DNA of 22,096 nucleotides from Candidatus Didemnitutus sp. (GTDB lineage Bacteria > Verrucomicrobiota > Verrucomicrobiia > Opitutales > Opitutaceae). This document shows positions 1 through 9,300 of this stretch, piece after piece (the stretch's first letter is position 1; every line of letters starts with the position of its first letter). The stretch spans positions 1 through 22,096 of the forward strand of contig JAUXOH010000460.1 in assembly GCA_030682505.1 (NCBI GenBank), in the 5' to 3' direction. Below the pieces are notes generated by a model, which saw only the letters and a program-made list of their open reading frames with translations, did no database searches and was not told the origin of the DNA. Both the position numbers and the translations under genes were made by a program.

Positions 1-1540
1 GTCCTGAAACGAGGACGAGCACGACGGGCTTGCCGCTGGCGGCGACGGCCTGCACGAGTTCCTCCTGACGACCCGCGAGGCGCAGGGAGGATCGGGAGGC
101 GTTCTCACCGCTCATCCAGCCTTCTTCGCCGACGCAAAGAATCACGAGGTCCGATTCGCTCGCTGCGGCGACTGCGGGCGCGAGGTCGTCGGTCGGGGAA
201 ACTTGGATTGAACAACCGGCTTCGATGCGCAGCGTGATGCCGGCGGGCAGGCGTTCCTTGATCGCGTCGGCGATGGACTGGGTCTCGGTTGGCTGGCCCT
301 GCTGGGCCCAGCAGCCCAGCAGCGCGGCGTTGTGGATGGCGAGCGGGCCGAGGAGGGCGATGCGCCGGACGGAGGATGCGAGCGGGAGAACCCCGTTGTT
401 TTTCAGGAGAACGATCGAGCGCGCGGCGAACTCCTCCGCGAGCGCGAGCTGTGTCGCGTTGGGCGTAGCGGCGGAAAGGGCGTTCGGCTCGGTGTAGGGA
501 TGCTCGAAAAGGCCGAGTGCGAACTTGAGACGAAGCATGCGTCGGACAGCCTCGTCGATCACGGCCGGTGGCACGCGGCCGTCGGCTACGAGTGCGGCGA
601 GGTGTTCCCGGTAGAGGCCGTCGGCCATGTTGATATCCACCCCGGCATTCAGGGCTTTCTCCGCCGCTTCGGCTCCGTCGGCGGCGAATCCCTGGTTGAT
701 CAGCTGAGCGACGGCAGCCCAGTCAGAGACGACGGGACCGGTCAGACCCCAGCGGTGGCGGAGGATTTCGGTGAGCGTGTGGGTGTGGGCGCTCGTAGGC
801 GTGCCATTGAGATCGTTGAAGGCGCTCATCACGGAACGCGCGCCCGCGCTCACGCCGGCCTCGAACGGTGGCAGATGCATTTCCCAGAGAGTCTGCGGCG
901 AAACCTCGGAGTAGACGTAATCGCGGCCTCCCTCGGACGCGCCGTAGCCGACGTAGTGCTTGAGGCAGGCGGCGATGGAGCCGGGCCCGCCGAAGTCTTC
1001 GCCTTGGAAGCCGCGCACGGCGGCGACGGCGTAAACGGCTGTCGCGTGGGGCGATTCGCCAAAGGTCTCAGCGATGCGACCCCAGCGGGCGTCCACGCAG
1101 TGGTCGATCATCGGGGCGTAGGTCCAGTCGATGCCGTGAGCCTTGGCCTCCTCGGCGGCCATGGCGCAGCCGCGCCGGACAAGCCCGGGGTTCCACGAGC
1201 AGGCTTGGGCAAGAGGGATCGGGGTGATGGTCCGGTAACCGTGGATGACGTCGGAGGCGAAGACGGCGGGGATGCCAAGGCGAGACCCGCCGACGGCGCG
1301 TTGTTGGAAAGCGTTGCGGGTGGCCAGCACCGTTTCCCATGGGCCGCCGATGATGTAGGAACCGTAGGTAGGCCGAAACTCGTCGGCGCGCGCGGCGAGG
1401 TTGTGGGGATTGGTGTCGCCAACGCCACATTGGTGGAGTTGGTCGATTTTTTCCTCCAGCGTCATCCGGCCGAGCAGGTCGGCGACGCGTTCCTCGACAG
1501 GCCGGCCGGCGTGAAGGTAGTGAGGCAGTTCGGTGGACAT
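1..1540 (-). CDS. GH3 beta-glucosidase, BglX-type, cytoplasmic; 3' end beyond the window
   Basis: The 513 visible codons read as a glycoside hydrolase family 3 enzyme, which removes beta-linked glucose from non-reducing ends. Residues about 15-350 form the GH3 TIM-barrel domain, with the KHY substrate-binding motif at 194-196 and the nucleophile Asp273 in the VVSDW motif. From about 375 begins the second (alpha/beta) domain. The SGENxSR motif at 477-483, which carries the likely acid/base Glu479, is present. The remaining alpha/beta part and the fibronectin-like C-terminal domain lie off the left edge. The start ATG follows the stop of the upstream gene by 34 nt; no in-frame alternative lies between, and there is no clear Shine-Dalgarno. 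No signal peptide is seen, so the enzyme is predicted to be cytoplasmic. Beside a GH94 phosphorylase and a GH144 glucanase, the probable substrate is sophorose or short beta-1,2-gluco-oligosaccharides, as for the Listeria GH3 paired with SOGP. Family assignment is very secure; linkage specificity is inferred. Confidence 0.95.
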   Translation of the reverse strand, partial: MSTELPHYLHAGRPVEERVADLLGRMTLEEKIDQLHQCGVGDTNPHNLAARADEFRPTYGSYIIGGPWETVLATRNAFQQRAVGGSRLGIPAVFASDVIHGYRTITPIPLAQACSWNPGLVRRGCAMAAEEAKAHGIDWTYAPMIDHCVDARWGRIAETFGESPHATAVYAVAAVRGFQGEDFGGPGSIAACLKHYVGYGASEGGRDYVYSEVSPQTLWEMHLPPFEAGVSAGARSVMSAFNDLNGTPTSAHTHTLTEILRHRWGLTGPVVSDWAAVAQLINQGFAADGAEAAEKALNAGVDINMADGLYREHLAALVADGRVPPAVIDEAVRRMLRLKFALGLFEHPYTEPNALSAATPNATQLALAEEFAARSIVLLKNNGVLPLASSVRRIALLGPLAIHNAALLGCWAQQGQPTETQSIADAIKERLPAGITLRIEAGCSIQVSPTDDLAPAVAAASESDLVILCVGEEGWMSGENASRSSLRLAGRQEELVQAVAASGKPVVLVLVSG

Positions 1541-1574
1541 GGAGGGCGATGGGGTGCGTCGCGAGCGCGGGCGG

Positions 1575-4500
1575 TCAGTAGGAAATCGAGATCGTCGCCG
1601 GCAACCTGTCGATTTTGATTTCACCGACATCGTTCAACACCCGCACTCCGTCGCCGGAGACGGCCTTCACCGGTCGCGACAGTGGCGACTTCACAAAAAT
1701 GCCGCCGGGCGGAATCATGAGGGCTCCGCCGACCGTCACGACGACCTCGCTTCCGCCGCCGGCAGTGGCGGTGCTCTTGATGGTGTAGTTGATGTTTCCG
1801 TAGTAAGTCGGCAAGTCGCTCACTTCCACTCCGGCGGGATCCGTGACCCACGCGTCGGCCACGCCGGCGGCGAGCACGAGGGCCTCGTCCTGTTCGCGTT
1901 CGTAAACGAACATCGTGCGCACGGAGCGGATGAAATCCGAGCCGCACCACGTGTGCGGCATATCGCCGATCATGCGCGGCGTCGCCGGGTCGCGGAAGAC
2001 GACCTCGGCCCAGTGGTTCCAGGCGGCGGGACGACGTTGGGCCATGAAGTAATCCAGCGCTGCATGTGCGCGCTCCTTTTGCCCGAGCAATACATAGGAG
2101 CCGATCACGCGGTTTTCGTAGGGGGTGAAATCGAGCCAGTCCATCCTGCCGTCGCGGCGGGCGACGAAGCGCTCCCAGTAGCGATCGAAAGTGCGGGTGA
2201 GCGCGCGCGCGGGGAGGCGATCGAGTTCGTTGGCCGGGTTGAGCGCGATGGTGGTCGAGGTCGCGTCGAAGTCACCCAGCTCGGCGCAACCGGGGATGTA
2301 GTCCACCCCTGTGTTCTGCATCGCGAGCGCGATCGAGGCATAGAGATCCTTCGCGCAGTCGTCGCGCTCGGCCGCGAACTCCGCCTGCGCCTGCGTTTCG
2401 CCGAGGAGGCCGGCGATGGTGACGGCGTCCTTGAGGCCGCGCAGGATGAAGAAGTTGTCCCAGTAGGAATGCATCGGCTTGGCGCTGTAGCCCTCGTGGC
2501 TGATCGACTCGGGCACGAGACCGTAGAACGCGCGCTGTTCCGGCGTGCCGGTGCGGTAGGGTTCGGCCTTGCGCTGGGCGCGCAGGCTCTGGATGAAGCG
2601 GACGGTTTTCTCAATCGTGTCCCATTTCGTGCGCAGCCACGCCGCGTCGTGGGTGAAATGGTAGACCTGCATGATCAGGTAGATCATCTGCCCGTGGCTA
2701 TCGTGTTCGTCCGTGGGATCGCCGCCAAGGGCGTCCACGACACAGGGAATCTTGCCGCTGGGGAACTGGAATTGCGCATACCAGTCGGCGTAGTCCCGCA
2801 CCTCGTCCTTGAGTCCGAGCTCGAGCAACGCAGTCGAAGTGAGCGAACCGTCGCGAATCCACGAGCGCTGATAGTTGCGCGAACCGGGCTGGATCCGCGG
2901 GCCGTCCTGGTTGATGAAGATGTAGGCGAGGTTGGATTTGATCGTGTCGATCACGGGTTGCGCGGCGGGCGGCAGTTTCACTTGGAAGCGGTCGAGCATC
3001 GACTCCCAGGTGCGGCGGGTTGCGGCATGCCCCTGGGCGACAAACTGCGCCGCCTCGGCGGTCGGCAGGTTTGGCCGGGGCCGGCCGCTCCAGCCGTGGA
3101 AAGGCACGGCGAGCCGGAATTCCTGCGCGGCGTGGCTCCCAAGATCGAAGTCGTAAACGAGGGCGGCGGAGGCGAAGCCGAGTGCGTCCTCGACCGCTTG
3201 GTCAGCGGGCAACTGGCCGCGTTGCAGATGTTCGGTGATCTCGCCGGCTTCGAAGGCCGTCGCGCCGAAGCCTGTGGGAGTGTCGAGCGGGACGATCGTG
3301 CGGTCGTTCACGCGCACGACACCGTCCTGGAGATGAATGCGATCGATACGCGACCAGCCGGCGGGACGGAAGAGGCTCTGCCAGGGCGGATTCACCTGAA
3401 ACGGCCGGATGGCGAGGAAGAGTTTTCCTTTGATGGGCGCTCCGGTGCTCGCCACGCGGTAGGCCGTCAGCAACTGGCTGGCTGGCCCCGCCGAACCCGC
3501 CGCGAACGCCGTGGTCGTCAGCGTGAGGCCGTTGTGTTTCCATTCGACCGAGGGAATGGGAAGATAACCATTCTCGAGGGACTGCCGGAGGATCACGTCG
3601 TCCCAAGTCACGAGTTTCCCTTCTACAAACAGGAATGGCTCGATGGTGAAGCAGCCTTGGTCGACCTCGATGGCACCGGCTTCATTGACGAGCGCTTCGC
3701 TCACGTCGCCGGGGCTGCCCACGATGGTCCAGTAGCTCTGTTCGGGCACCAAATACTTGGGATACATGCCGCGCGGTTGGTCCCGGGCGACAGTTTCGAA
3801 GAAGGTGTTTTCGCTGGTGCCGGCCTCGGGGCCTTTGACCTCGAGTCGTGCCAGGGTGCAGCCACGCTCCGCACCGGCGGCCCGGACCACGAGTCTCAAC
3901 CAGCGGCCCTGCTGTTCGGGGAGGAAGAGGTAGTCGCGACCGCCGTTGCCTCGCGTGACCGAGGCGGCGGTGCGCCATTTCTCGCCGTCGGAGGAGAGGA
4001 CGACATCGTAGGCGGTGGCGTGGGCGCCGGGCGCCCAGTCGAGCACGAGCCCACCGAGTTCACGCAAATATCCGAAATCGACCGCAAGCCACTCGCCGGA
4101 ACCTGCCGAGGGGATCGCCCAGTTGCTGATGATCGATCCGTCGTCCTCGAGCATCGGCGCCGGGCCGGGCACCCTGCCGGCTGGCAGAGCGGATGTCGTG
4201 ACGGTTGCGCGAGCGTTTCGCGCCACGGCGTCGTCGATTGGCTCGAAGCGCAGGTTGTCGATTAGAATCCGGCCGCGACCACCCGTGCCGGAGGAGACGA
4301 CGAACTCGATTGACTTGACGTGGCGGATCTCGGGTTTTTGCGACGGTCCCCAGGCGAAGGCAAAGTGGCGGCGCCGGAGATGCTGCGCTGTCCACTCCGT
4401 CGGGAAAGTGACGGCGAGTCGCTTGAGCCACCAGACATTGTCTTCGGCGTCGATGAGCTTGACCTCGAAGTTGTTGACCGGCGACTCGGCACGCAGGTCG

Positions 4501-4793
4501 AAGGTGAACTGGTAGTTGTCCGGCAGATCGAGGTCGAAGTCCTTGCGTGCGATGACGTGACCGTAGTTCATGCTCAGGTCGAATTCCATCATCAGCGCCC
4601 GGCCATGTTCGCCTTGGACACTGGCGAGGTTTGTTTTCGCGCCCTCCGAGGGGAAGGCCTGCCAGCCCTCGAGGGTTTCGAAATCGTCGAGCATGCTCGG
4701 CTGAGCGCCCGCGACACCGGGGTGAGCAAGCAGTGCGGCGCCGAGCAAGGTCCAGAGGTGAAGTCGGAAGCTTCGTCTGATCCGTGGCGTCAT
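1575..4793 (-). CDS. Secreted CIA30-like + discoidin (F5/8 type C) + six-hairpin glycosidase-like protein
   Basis: This 1072-aa protein has a signal peptide (about 1-30, cleavage near AGA-QP). Residues about 35-187 look like a CIA30/galactose-binding-like beta-sandwich, beginning DDFETLEGW and ending with an ILIDNLRFEP strand. Residues about 205-322 form an F5/8 type C (discoidin) domain. Residues about 330-600 look like a beta-rich super-sandwich. Residues about 605-970 look like an (alpha/alpha)6 barrel with conserved-looking patches RSWIRDGS (643-650), DEHDSHGQ (695-702) and HSYWDNFF (775-782), and a small beta-rich tail follows. This layout is usual for six-hairpin glycosidases such as GH15, GH37, GH63 and GH94. 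I cannot assign a CAZy family and do not claim a catalytic residue. It lies 52 nt after the symporter gene and 34 nt before GH3, so it is probably co-transcribed. A periplasmic or surface role in trimming or binding the locus glycan is likely. Domain calls are by eye; the activity is unknown. Confidence 0.8.
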   Translation of the reverse strand: MTPRIRRSFRLHLWTLLGAALLAHPGVAGAQPSMLDDFETLEGWQAFPSEGAKTNLASVQGEHGRALMMEFDLSMNYGHVIARKDFDLDLPDNYQFTFDLRAESPVNNFEVKLIDAEDNVWWLKRLAVTFPTEWTAQHLRRRHFAFAWGPSQKPEIRHVKSIEFVVSSGTGGRGRILIDNLRFEPIDDAVARNARATVTTSALPAGRVPGPAPMLEDDGSIISNWAIPSAGSGEWLAVDFGYLRELGGLVLDWAPGAHATAYDVVLSSDGEKWRTAASVTRGNGGRDYLFLPEQQGRWLRLVVRAAGAERGCTLARLEVKGPEAGTSENTFFETVARDQPRGMYPKYLVPEQSYWTIVGSPGDVSEALVNEAGAIEVDQGCFTIEPFLFVEGKLVTWDDVILRQSLENGYLPIPSVEWKHNGLTLTTTAFAAGSAGPASQLLTAYRVASTGAPIKGKLFLAIRPFQVNPPWQSLFRPAGWSRIDRIHLQDGVVRVNDRTIVPLDTPTGFGATAFEAGEITEHLQRGQLPADQAVEDALGFASAALVYDFDLGSHAAQEFRLAVPFHGWSGRPRPNLPTAEAAQFVAQGHAATRRTWESMLDRFQVKLPPAAQPVIDTIKSNLAYIFINQDGPRIQPGSRNYQRSWIRDGSLTSTALLELGLKDEVRDYADWYAQFQFPSGKIPCVVDALGGDPTDEHDSHGQMIYLIMQVYHFTHDAAWLRTKWDTIEKTVRFIQSLRAQRKAEPYRTGTPEQRAFYGLVPESISHEGYSAKPMHSYWDNFFILRGLKDAVTIAGLLGETQAQAEFAAERDDCAKDLYASIALAMQNTGVDYIPGCAELGDFDATSTTIALNPANELDRLPARALTRTFDRYWERFVARRDGRMDWLDFTPYENRVIGSYVLLGQKERAHAALDYFMAQRRPAAWNHWAEVVFRDPATPRMIGDMPHTWCGSDFIRSVRTMFVYEREQDEALVLAAGVADAWVTDPAGVEVSDLPTYYGNINYTIKSTATAGGGSEVVVTVGGALMIPPGGIFVKSPLSRPVKAVSGDGVRVLNDVGEIKIDRLPATISISY

Positions 4794-4845
4794 GGTGAAA
4801 AGGGAGATGGAACGCCCGTTGGGAAACGAAACCGGGGAAACCGGA

Positions 4846-6270
4846 TCACGCGGCGCCAGCGGAAGTAGCAGGCGCTTTGCGCGCGGCGAGCAAGGCCTTG
4901 ATTTCGTAGGCCCGCTGCTCGGTCAACGGGTAGGTGAAGAGCAGCACGGCGCTGATGGCACAAAGGATCGGCGGCAGGCCGATTTCCCAGAACCGGATCC
5001 AGAACAGCGTGGACTCGGTCTGCGTCGCCATCGTTTCGACGAAGCCGGTCACCCGCAGCAGATAGCCGCTGAGGACGGAGGCGATCGAGACGGCGACCTT
5101 CCACCACCAATTATAGACGGCGAAGTAGATCCCTTCTCGGCGGACACCGGTCGCATACTCGTCCTCGTCGCAGATGTCCGCGATCATCGAGTTCACGAGG
5201 GAGAAGCAGAACACCATGCCCAGCGAGAGGCAGATCGTGGGGATGAAGGTCAGCCACGGATAATCACGGTTGTAGCAGACGATTTTCAACAGGTTGCCGC
5301 CGATGATAACGAAGAAGGACAACAGGACCGTGAAGCGCTTGCCGTAGCGCTTGGACAACCAGGTCATCGGAAAGACACCGGCGATCCCGACCAACGCCCA
5401 GAGGGTTCCGTTCAGGGCCATCAGGGTCGAGGCCCGGCTTGTATCGCCGTCGAAGAGGTAGAAAATGGTGATGAAGTTGCCGAACCCCATGACCAGTTGG
5501 AAGCCGACGATGAGAAGGACGAACGCCACGACGAGCTTGATGAAAGTCGGGTTGCGGTAGGTCGTCTTGAAGCTTTCCATGACGGGGATCTTCTTCTGGG
5601 ACCTGATCTGCTTGAGTTTTCCCTCCTTGCATACGAGCGCGCACCAGAAGGCCGCGCCGGTGAGGATCACGCTCATGCCGAGGCATACCCACTTGATGCC
5701 CGCCACCGTGTCGCCGCCGAAAATCGGACGGTTGGCGAGATAGTAGACCCACGGCAGCGAGAACGCGCCCACGTTGCCGATGAAGCTCGCATAGGCGAAC
5801 AGGCTGGTCTTCTCGTGATAGTCCTCCGTCATCTCCAGACCCAGCGCACCGTGGGGAATCGAGAAGATGGGGACGACGGTGTAGAAGAACATCGAGACCA
5901 CCACGAAGTAGGCGAACATCCATTCCTTGCTCCAGTCCCGCGGCACCGTCCACAGCAGCGCGAACGCGACTCCGATCAGGAGCCCGCCGACAACGAGGAA
6001 GGGAATCCGTCGGCCGAAGCGCGAACGGGAATTGTCGGAAATATTGCCCAGAAACGGATCAATGAACGCATCCCACAGCCGCGGCAGCGCCTGCGCGTAC
6101 CCGATCCAGATCGCGCTGATTCCCAACCCGACGACATAGACAAGGCTCGTCAGTTGTACCACGGAGTTGACCGCGACGATCGTGACGACCGCACCCATGC
6201 CGTAGGCGATTTTCTGCGAGACCGGAATCCGGTCGCCCGGAGCGGTCGTGTGCTGTTCGTGTCGGGTCAT
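4846..6270 (-). CDS. GPH-family (MelB-like) sugar:cation symporter, MFS superfamily
   Basis: The 474-aa product is an inner-membrane protein of about 12 hydrophobic segments. The N-terminus has the arrangement typical of glycoside-pentoside-hexuronide:cation symporters: an IPVSQKIAYGMG stretch before TM1, then DAFIDPFLGNISD followed by the loop motif SRFGRRIPFL. Length fits the family (about 450-500). The start ATG at 6270 is the first Met of a normal GPH N-terminus; no Shine-Dalgarno is obvious. It lies between the GH94 phosphorylase gene (81 nt upstream) and the secreted discoidin protein gene (52 nt downstream). This placement suggests it carries the oligosaccharides released in the periplasm, probably sophoro-oligosaccharides, into the cytoplasm for phosphorolysis. 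GPH members are driven by H+ or Na+; the sequence seen here does not decide which. Family call is secure; substrate is inferred from neighbours. Confidence 0.92.
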   Translation of the reverse strand: MTRHEQHTTAPGDRIPVSQKIAYGMGAVVTIVAVNSVVQLTSLVYVVGLGISAIWIGYAQALPRLWDAFIDPFLGNISDNSRSRFGRRIPFLVVGGLLIGVAFALLWTVPRDWSKEWMFAYFVVVSMFFYTVVPIFSIPHGALGLEMTEDYHEKTSLFAYASFIGNVGAFSLPWVYYLANRPIFGGDTVAGIKWVCLGMSVILTGAAFWCALVCKEGKLKQIRSQKKIPVMESFKTTYRNPTFIKLVVAFVLLIVGFQLVMGFGNFITIFYLFDGDTSRASTLMALNGTLWALVGIAGVFPMTWLSKRYGKRFTVLLSFFVIIGGNLLKIVCYNRDYPWLTFIPTICLSLGMVFCFSLVNSMIADICDEDEYATGVRREGIYFAVYNWWWKVAVSIASVLSGYLLRVTGFVETMATQTESTLFWIRFWEIGLPPILCAISAVLLFTYPLTEQRAYEIKALLAARKAPATSAGAA

Positions 6271-6318
6271 CGGTGGGGAGTGTGGTCGCTTCGGTTTCGG
6301 GTTGGGAAGATGCTTAGC

Positions 6319-6338
6319 GCGGCGGCTGTTCCCGCCGC
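6319..6338 (-). other. GC-rich hairpin just after the GH94 stop codon
   Basis: Arms GCGGCGG (6319-6325) and CCGCCGC (6332-6338) pair over 7 bp with a 6-nt loop, starting 13 nt after the stop codon of the GH94 gene in the 81-nt gap before the symporter gene. No T-run follows on the transcribed strand, so it does not look like an intrinsic terminator. It may act as an mRNA stability or processing element, or be a chance product of high GC. Confidence 0.3.
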
Positions 6339-6351
6339 TGCCGCGGTGCGA

Positions 6352-9300
6352 TCATAGCTCGATCTCGATGCGATTGTTGTCCGGCTGCAAGAGCACGGCG
6401 AGCACGGAACCGGCGACGCGCAGGCCGCCGGCGCGGTAAGGGTTTGGCTCGCGGAGCGCCCCGGCGAGAAGAGTGCCGTTCACGCGGACGCCGACGGAAG
6501 AGAACGTCCCGGACCGGACGGAGTAAACGATGCGTACGGGCCGGCCGAGCAGGTGGGTGTCAGCGGTGAGGCCGTCGAGGCTGCGGGGCAGCACCGGGTC
6601 AAACACGACGTCGCCGAACGATTCGCGCACACCGAGCAGACAGGCGCGGACGATGCGCAGGAACATCCCCGGGCCGCTTGAATACAGTCGCCAGCCTCCG
6701 CGCACAGTCACGGTGCCCGCGCGCAGCTCGGACCAGCGCGCCGCCGCCTCCACGCGGTCAGCGAAGTCCGCATCGGAGCTGGAGAAATAGACGTTGCTCT
6801 GGCGTGGCGCGGCAAGCGGAACAACCTCGGCCAGAGCGACAGGGTTCACCACCTGCAGTGCTTCCCAAAGTTTCCCGGCATCGCCGGTCTTCGCCATCGT
6901 CTCGGCATAGCGTAGATGAGCGTGGACGTATTGCAGTCCGACTTCGCGTCCGACGTTGGCCGCCGTATCGGCGCGCTTGAAGAGCTTTTCGAGGCCGCCC
7001 TGATAAACCGCGGGCTCGCTCATCAGGCGCACGCCGTCGGTGAACTTCAGCTCGCGCTCAACGATCTCAAGATGCCGCGCTGCCTCGGAGGGCGTGAAAA
7101 GCTCGGCAAGCACCGCACGCGTCATCGGCAGCAAACGGTAGCGGATGCCGGTCACGCTATCCTCCGGGTGCAGCAGCGGCCGGGCAGTACCGTCCGCCTC
7201 GGAAACAAGGAATCCCGCGACGACGCCGCCCGGCATCAAGTGCGTGGCGAAGTCGGCGCGCATCCGCGCGAGCATCGCATCGAGGCGCCCTGAGCGGGCC
7301 TCCTCGCCGGCGCGCCGGCTGATGTCCGCCAGTTGGCGGAAGGCATGGAACGCCAGCCCGACGGTCCAGGCACTGACCATGCGCGTGCGCATTACCGGGT
7401 CGGCTGGCTGGAGGGTGTCGTCCCAGTCGCCATCGCCATAATTGACAAGTGCGGTGCCGGAGAGGAAACGCTTTTCGCACAGGGCGACGACCCGGTCGCA
7501 GTGCGCCCAGATCGTTTCCGCCGGGTCGCAGGGTTTGAACAGTTCCGAATCAGTGTACCCGATCTCCTCGGAGAGAAATGTAAAATCGTTGCTCGCCTCG
7601 ACGTAGTCGCACAAGGCCTTCACCGGCCAGAAGCAAACATCCCCGTGGCTGTGGGCCTGCTGGAACTGACGGAACGGCTCGAACATGAACCACTGGGGCC
7701 AGCCACCGGCGATGCTCCCGGATTCGCCGTCCGCATATTGCTGTGCAAAGAGGGTCGAGAGAATCCGGCGGACTGTGGCGAACTCTCCCGCGGCGAGCAG
7801 CCACTCCACGGAGCCCTGGCATACATCGCGCACGCCCCACGCGGCGCCGCCGTATTGCTCGAGGCCGTGCGGCGCGGAAAAATGGATCGATGCGTTGTGG
7901 GTGAACCACGGCAGCACTTCGTTGAGGCGCGCTGCGCCAGCGTCGGCACCGCCGGTGAGACGCACCGGGGCTTGCGGAGGACTGGCCGCAGGTCCCCCGC
8001 GGGCAAACTCCGCGCGCGTGGCGATCACTCCGGCGGCGAGGTCACCCTCGCCCTCGTTCGTGCCCAGCATGATCACGCCGCATTGCGAAACCGGCCGCGT
8101 GCGGATCACCGCATACGGTCCGGCGTGGCCCGTCGCACCGTCAGAGAGCAGGTCCGCCCCGCCCATCCCGGCCGCGTGAGCCGGATCGTCGATCGCGATC
8201 GCGAAGCCCAAGCCGGGCAGATGTTGCGCCGTGACATTTTCCGCCCCAAGCAACGCAGCCATCCACCCTTGGTCCATCTGCACGACGAGTCGCCCGGGAG
8301 CATCGAACTCATTTGCGCCCAACGCGAGCTGGTGAGTGATGAGAAACTCCTGTGGCGGTCCGGCAAGCACCAACAACTGGAGGAACGAACAGGACGAAGC
8401 CGCCGAGCACCACACGCGCGCCTCAACGGTGCACGGCTGGCCGGCAAAGTCCCAGCGGTAGAGCCACCGAACCGAGCCGGGGTCCATGGCGAACACGCTC
8501 GGCACGCCAAGCTGATGCCAACTCGCACCGCAACGCACGAACACACGCTGGCCGCTCGCGCGCGCGACATTCAGCGGGTTGCGCACGACCGAGAGCAGGC
8601 GCGCGAGGCTGGAGTTCCCGAGATAGGCCTGCGCCGCAAAAATCCCGGCGGCATAACAGGTGAGTCCGAACTGGTGGTCGTCGATCCAACCCGAGTCGCC
8701 GCTGCGGAGCACATGACCTTGCGGCCGCGCGACGAGCGCCTCCTTCCCGCGCGTGACGACATGCGTGTGCCGGCCGTGAAAAAAGGAAAGCGTGCGGTGC
8801 GCGCCGTCGCGTTCCACATGGCGGCATTCACCGGGAAACCACTCCGTCAGCTCCTCCTCCGTCGGTGCGGTGGCGGCAAGCCAGGGCGCGGAGGTGAACA
8901 ATGAACCGTTGCTGGCAACGGCGCCCGTGCGCGCCGTTGCCGGGGGAATCCAGTCAAGCGGCAGGAGTTCGCGCAACAACGCGAGATCGGCCGCGGCCGA
9001 GGCGGCGGGGTGATCCTCCACGAAACGGGCGATGAAATTCACCTGGGCGGTCGCCCCCGGAGCGAGGGCGACCGCGCCGCTTTGCAGGCCAGCGAGCGCG
9101 AATTCGTATTGGAGGCGGCGCGACGGCAGCGCGGGCTCGCGCACGGCGGCGGGCTCGCCACTGAGGCGATGATCGGTGCCGAAAAACTGCCAGCCGTCGG
9201 TGCAAAAACCGGCCGCACCCTCGACGCAGGCGAATGCGGCCCACGGATGGCGCCCGCCCGCCATCGACTGGTTCTGACGGGCGAGAATGGCGTGTCCGAG

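Noticed and set aside
1533..4265. Long open frame (910 codons) on the plus strand opposite the discoidin protein gene
   Set aside because: It is Arg/Gly/Asp/Val-rich with no recognisable domain, and mirrors a minus-strand gene with clear signal peptide and domains. Such antisense frames are expected in high-GC coding DNA.
4792..6357. 521-codon plus-strand frame opposite the symporter gene
   Set aside because: Its product is charged and low-complexity, whereas the minus-strand frame gives a clear GPH symporter.
7333..8904. 523-codon plus-strand frame opposite the GH94 gene
   Set aside because: No domain or motif is recognisable, and the minus strand encodes a GH94 with catalytic motifs.
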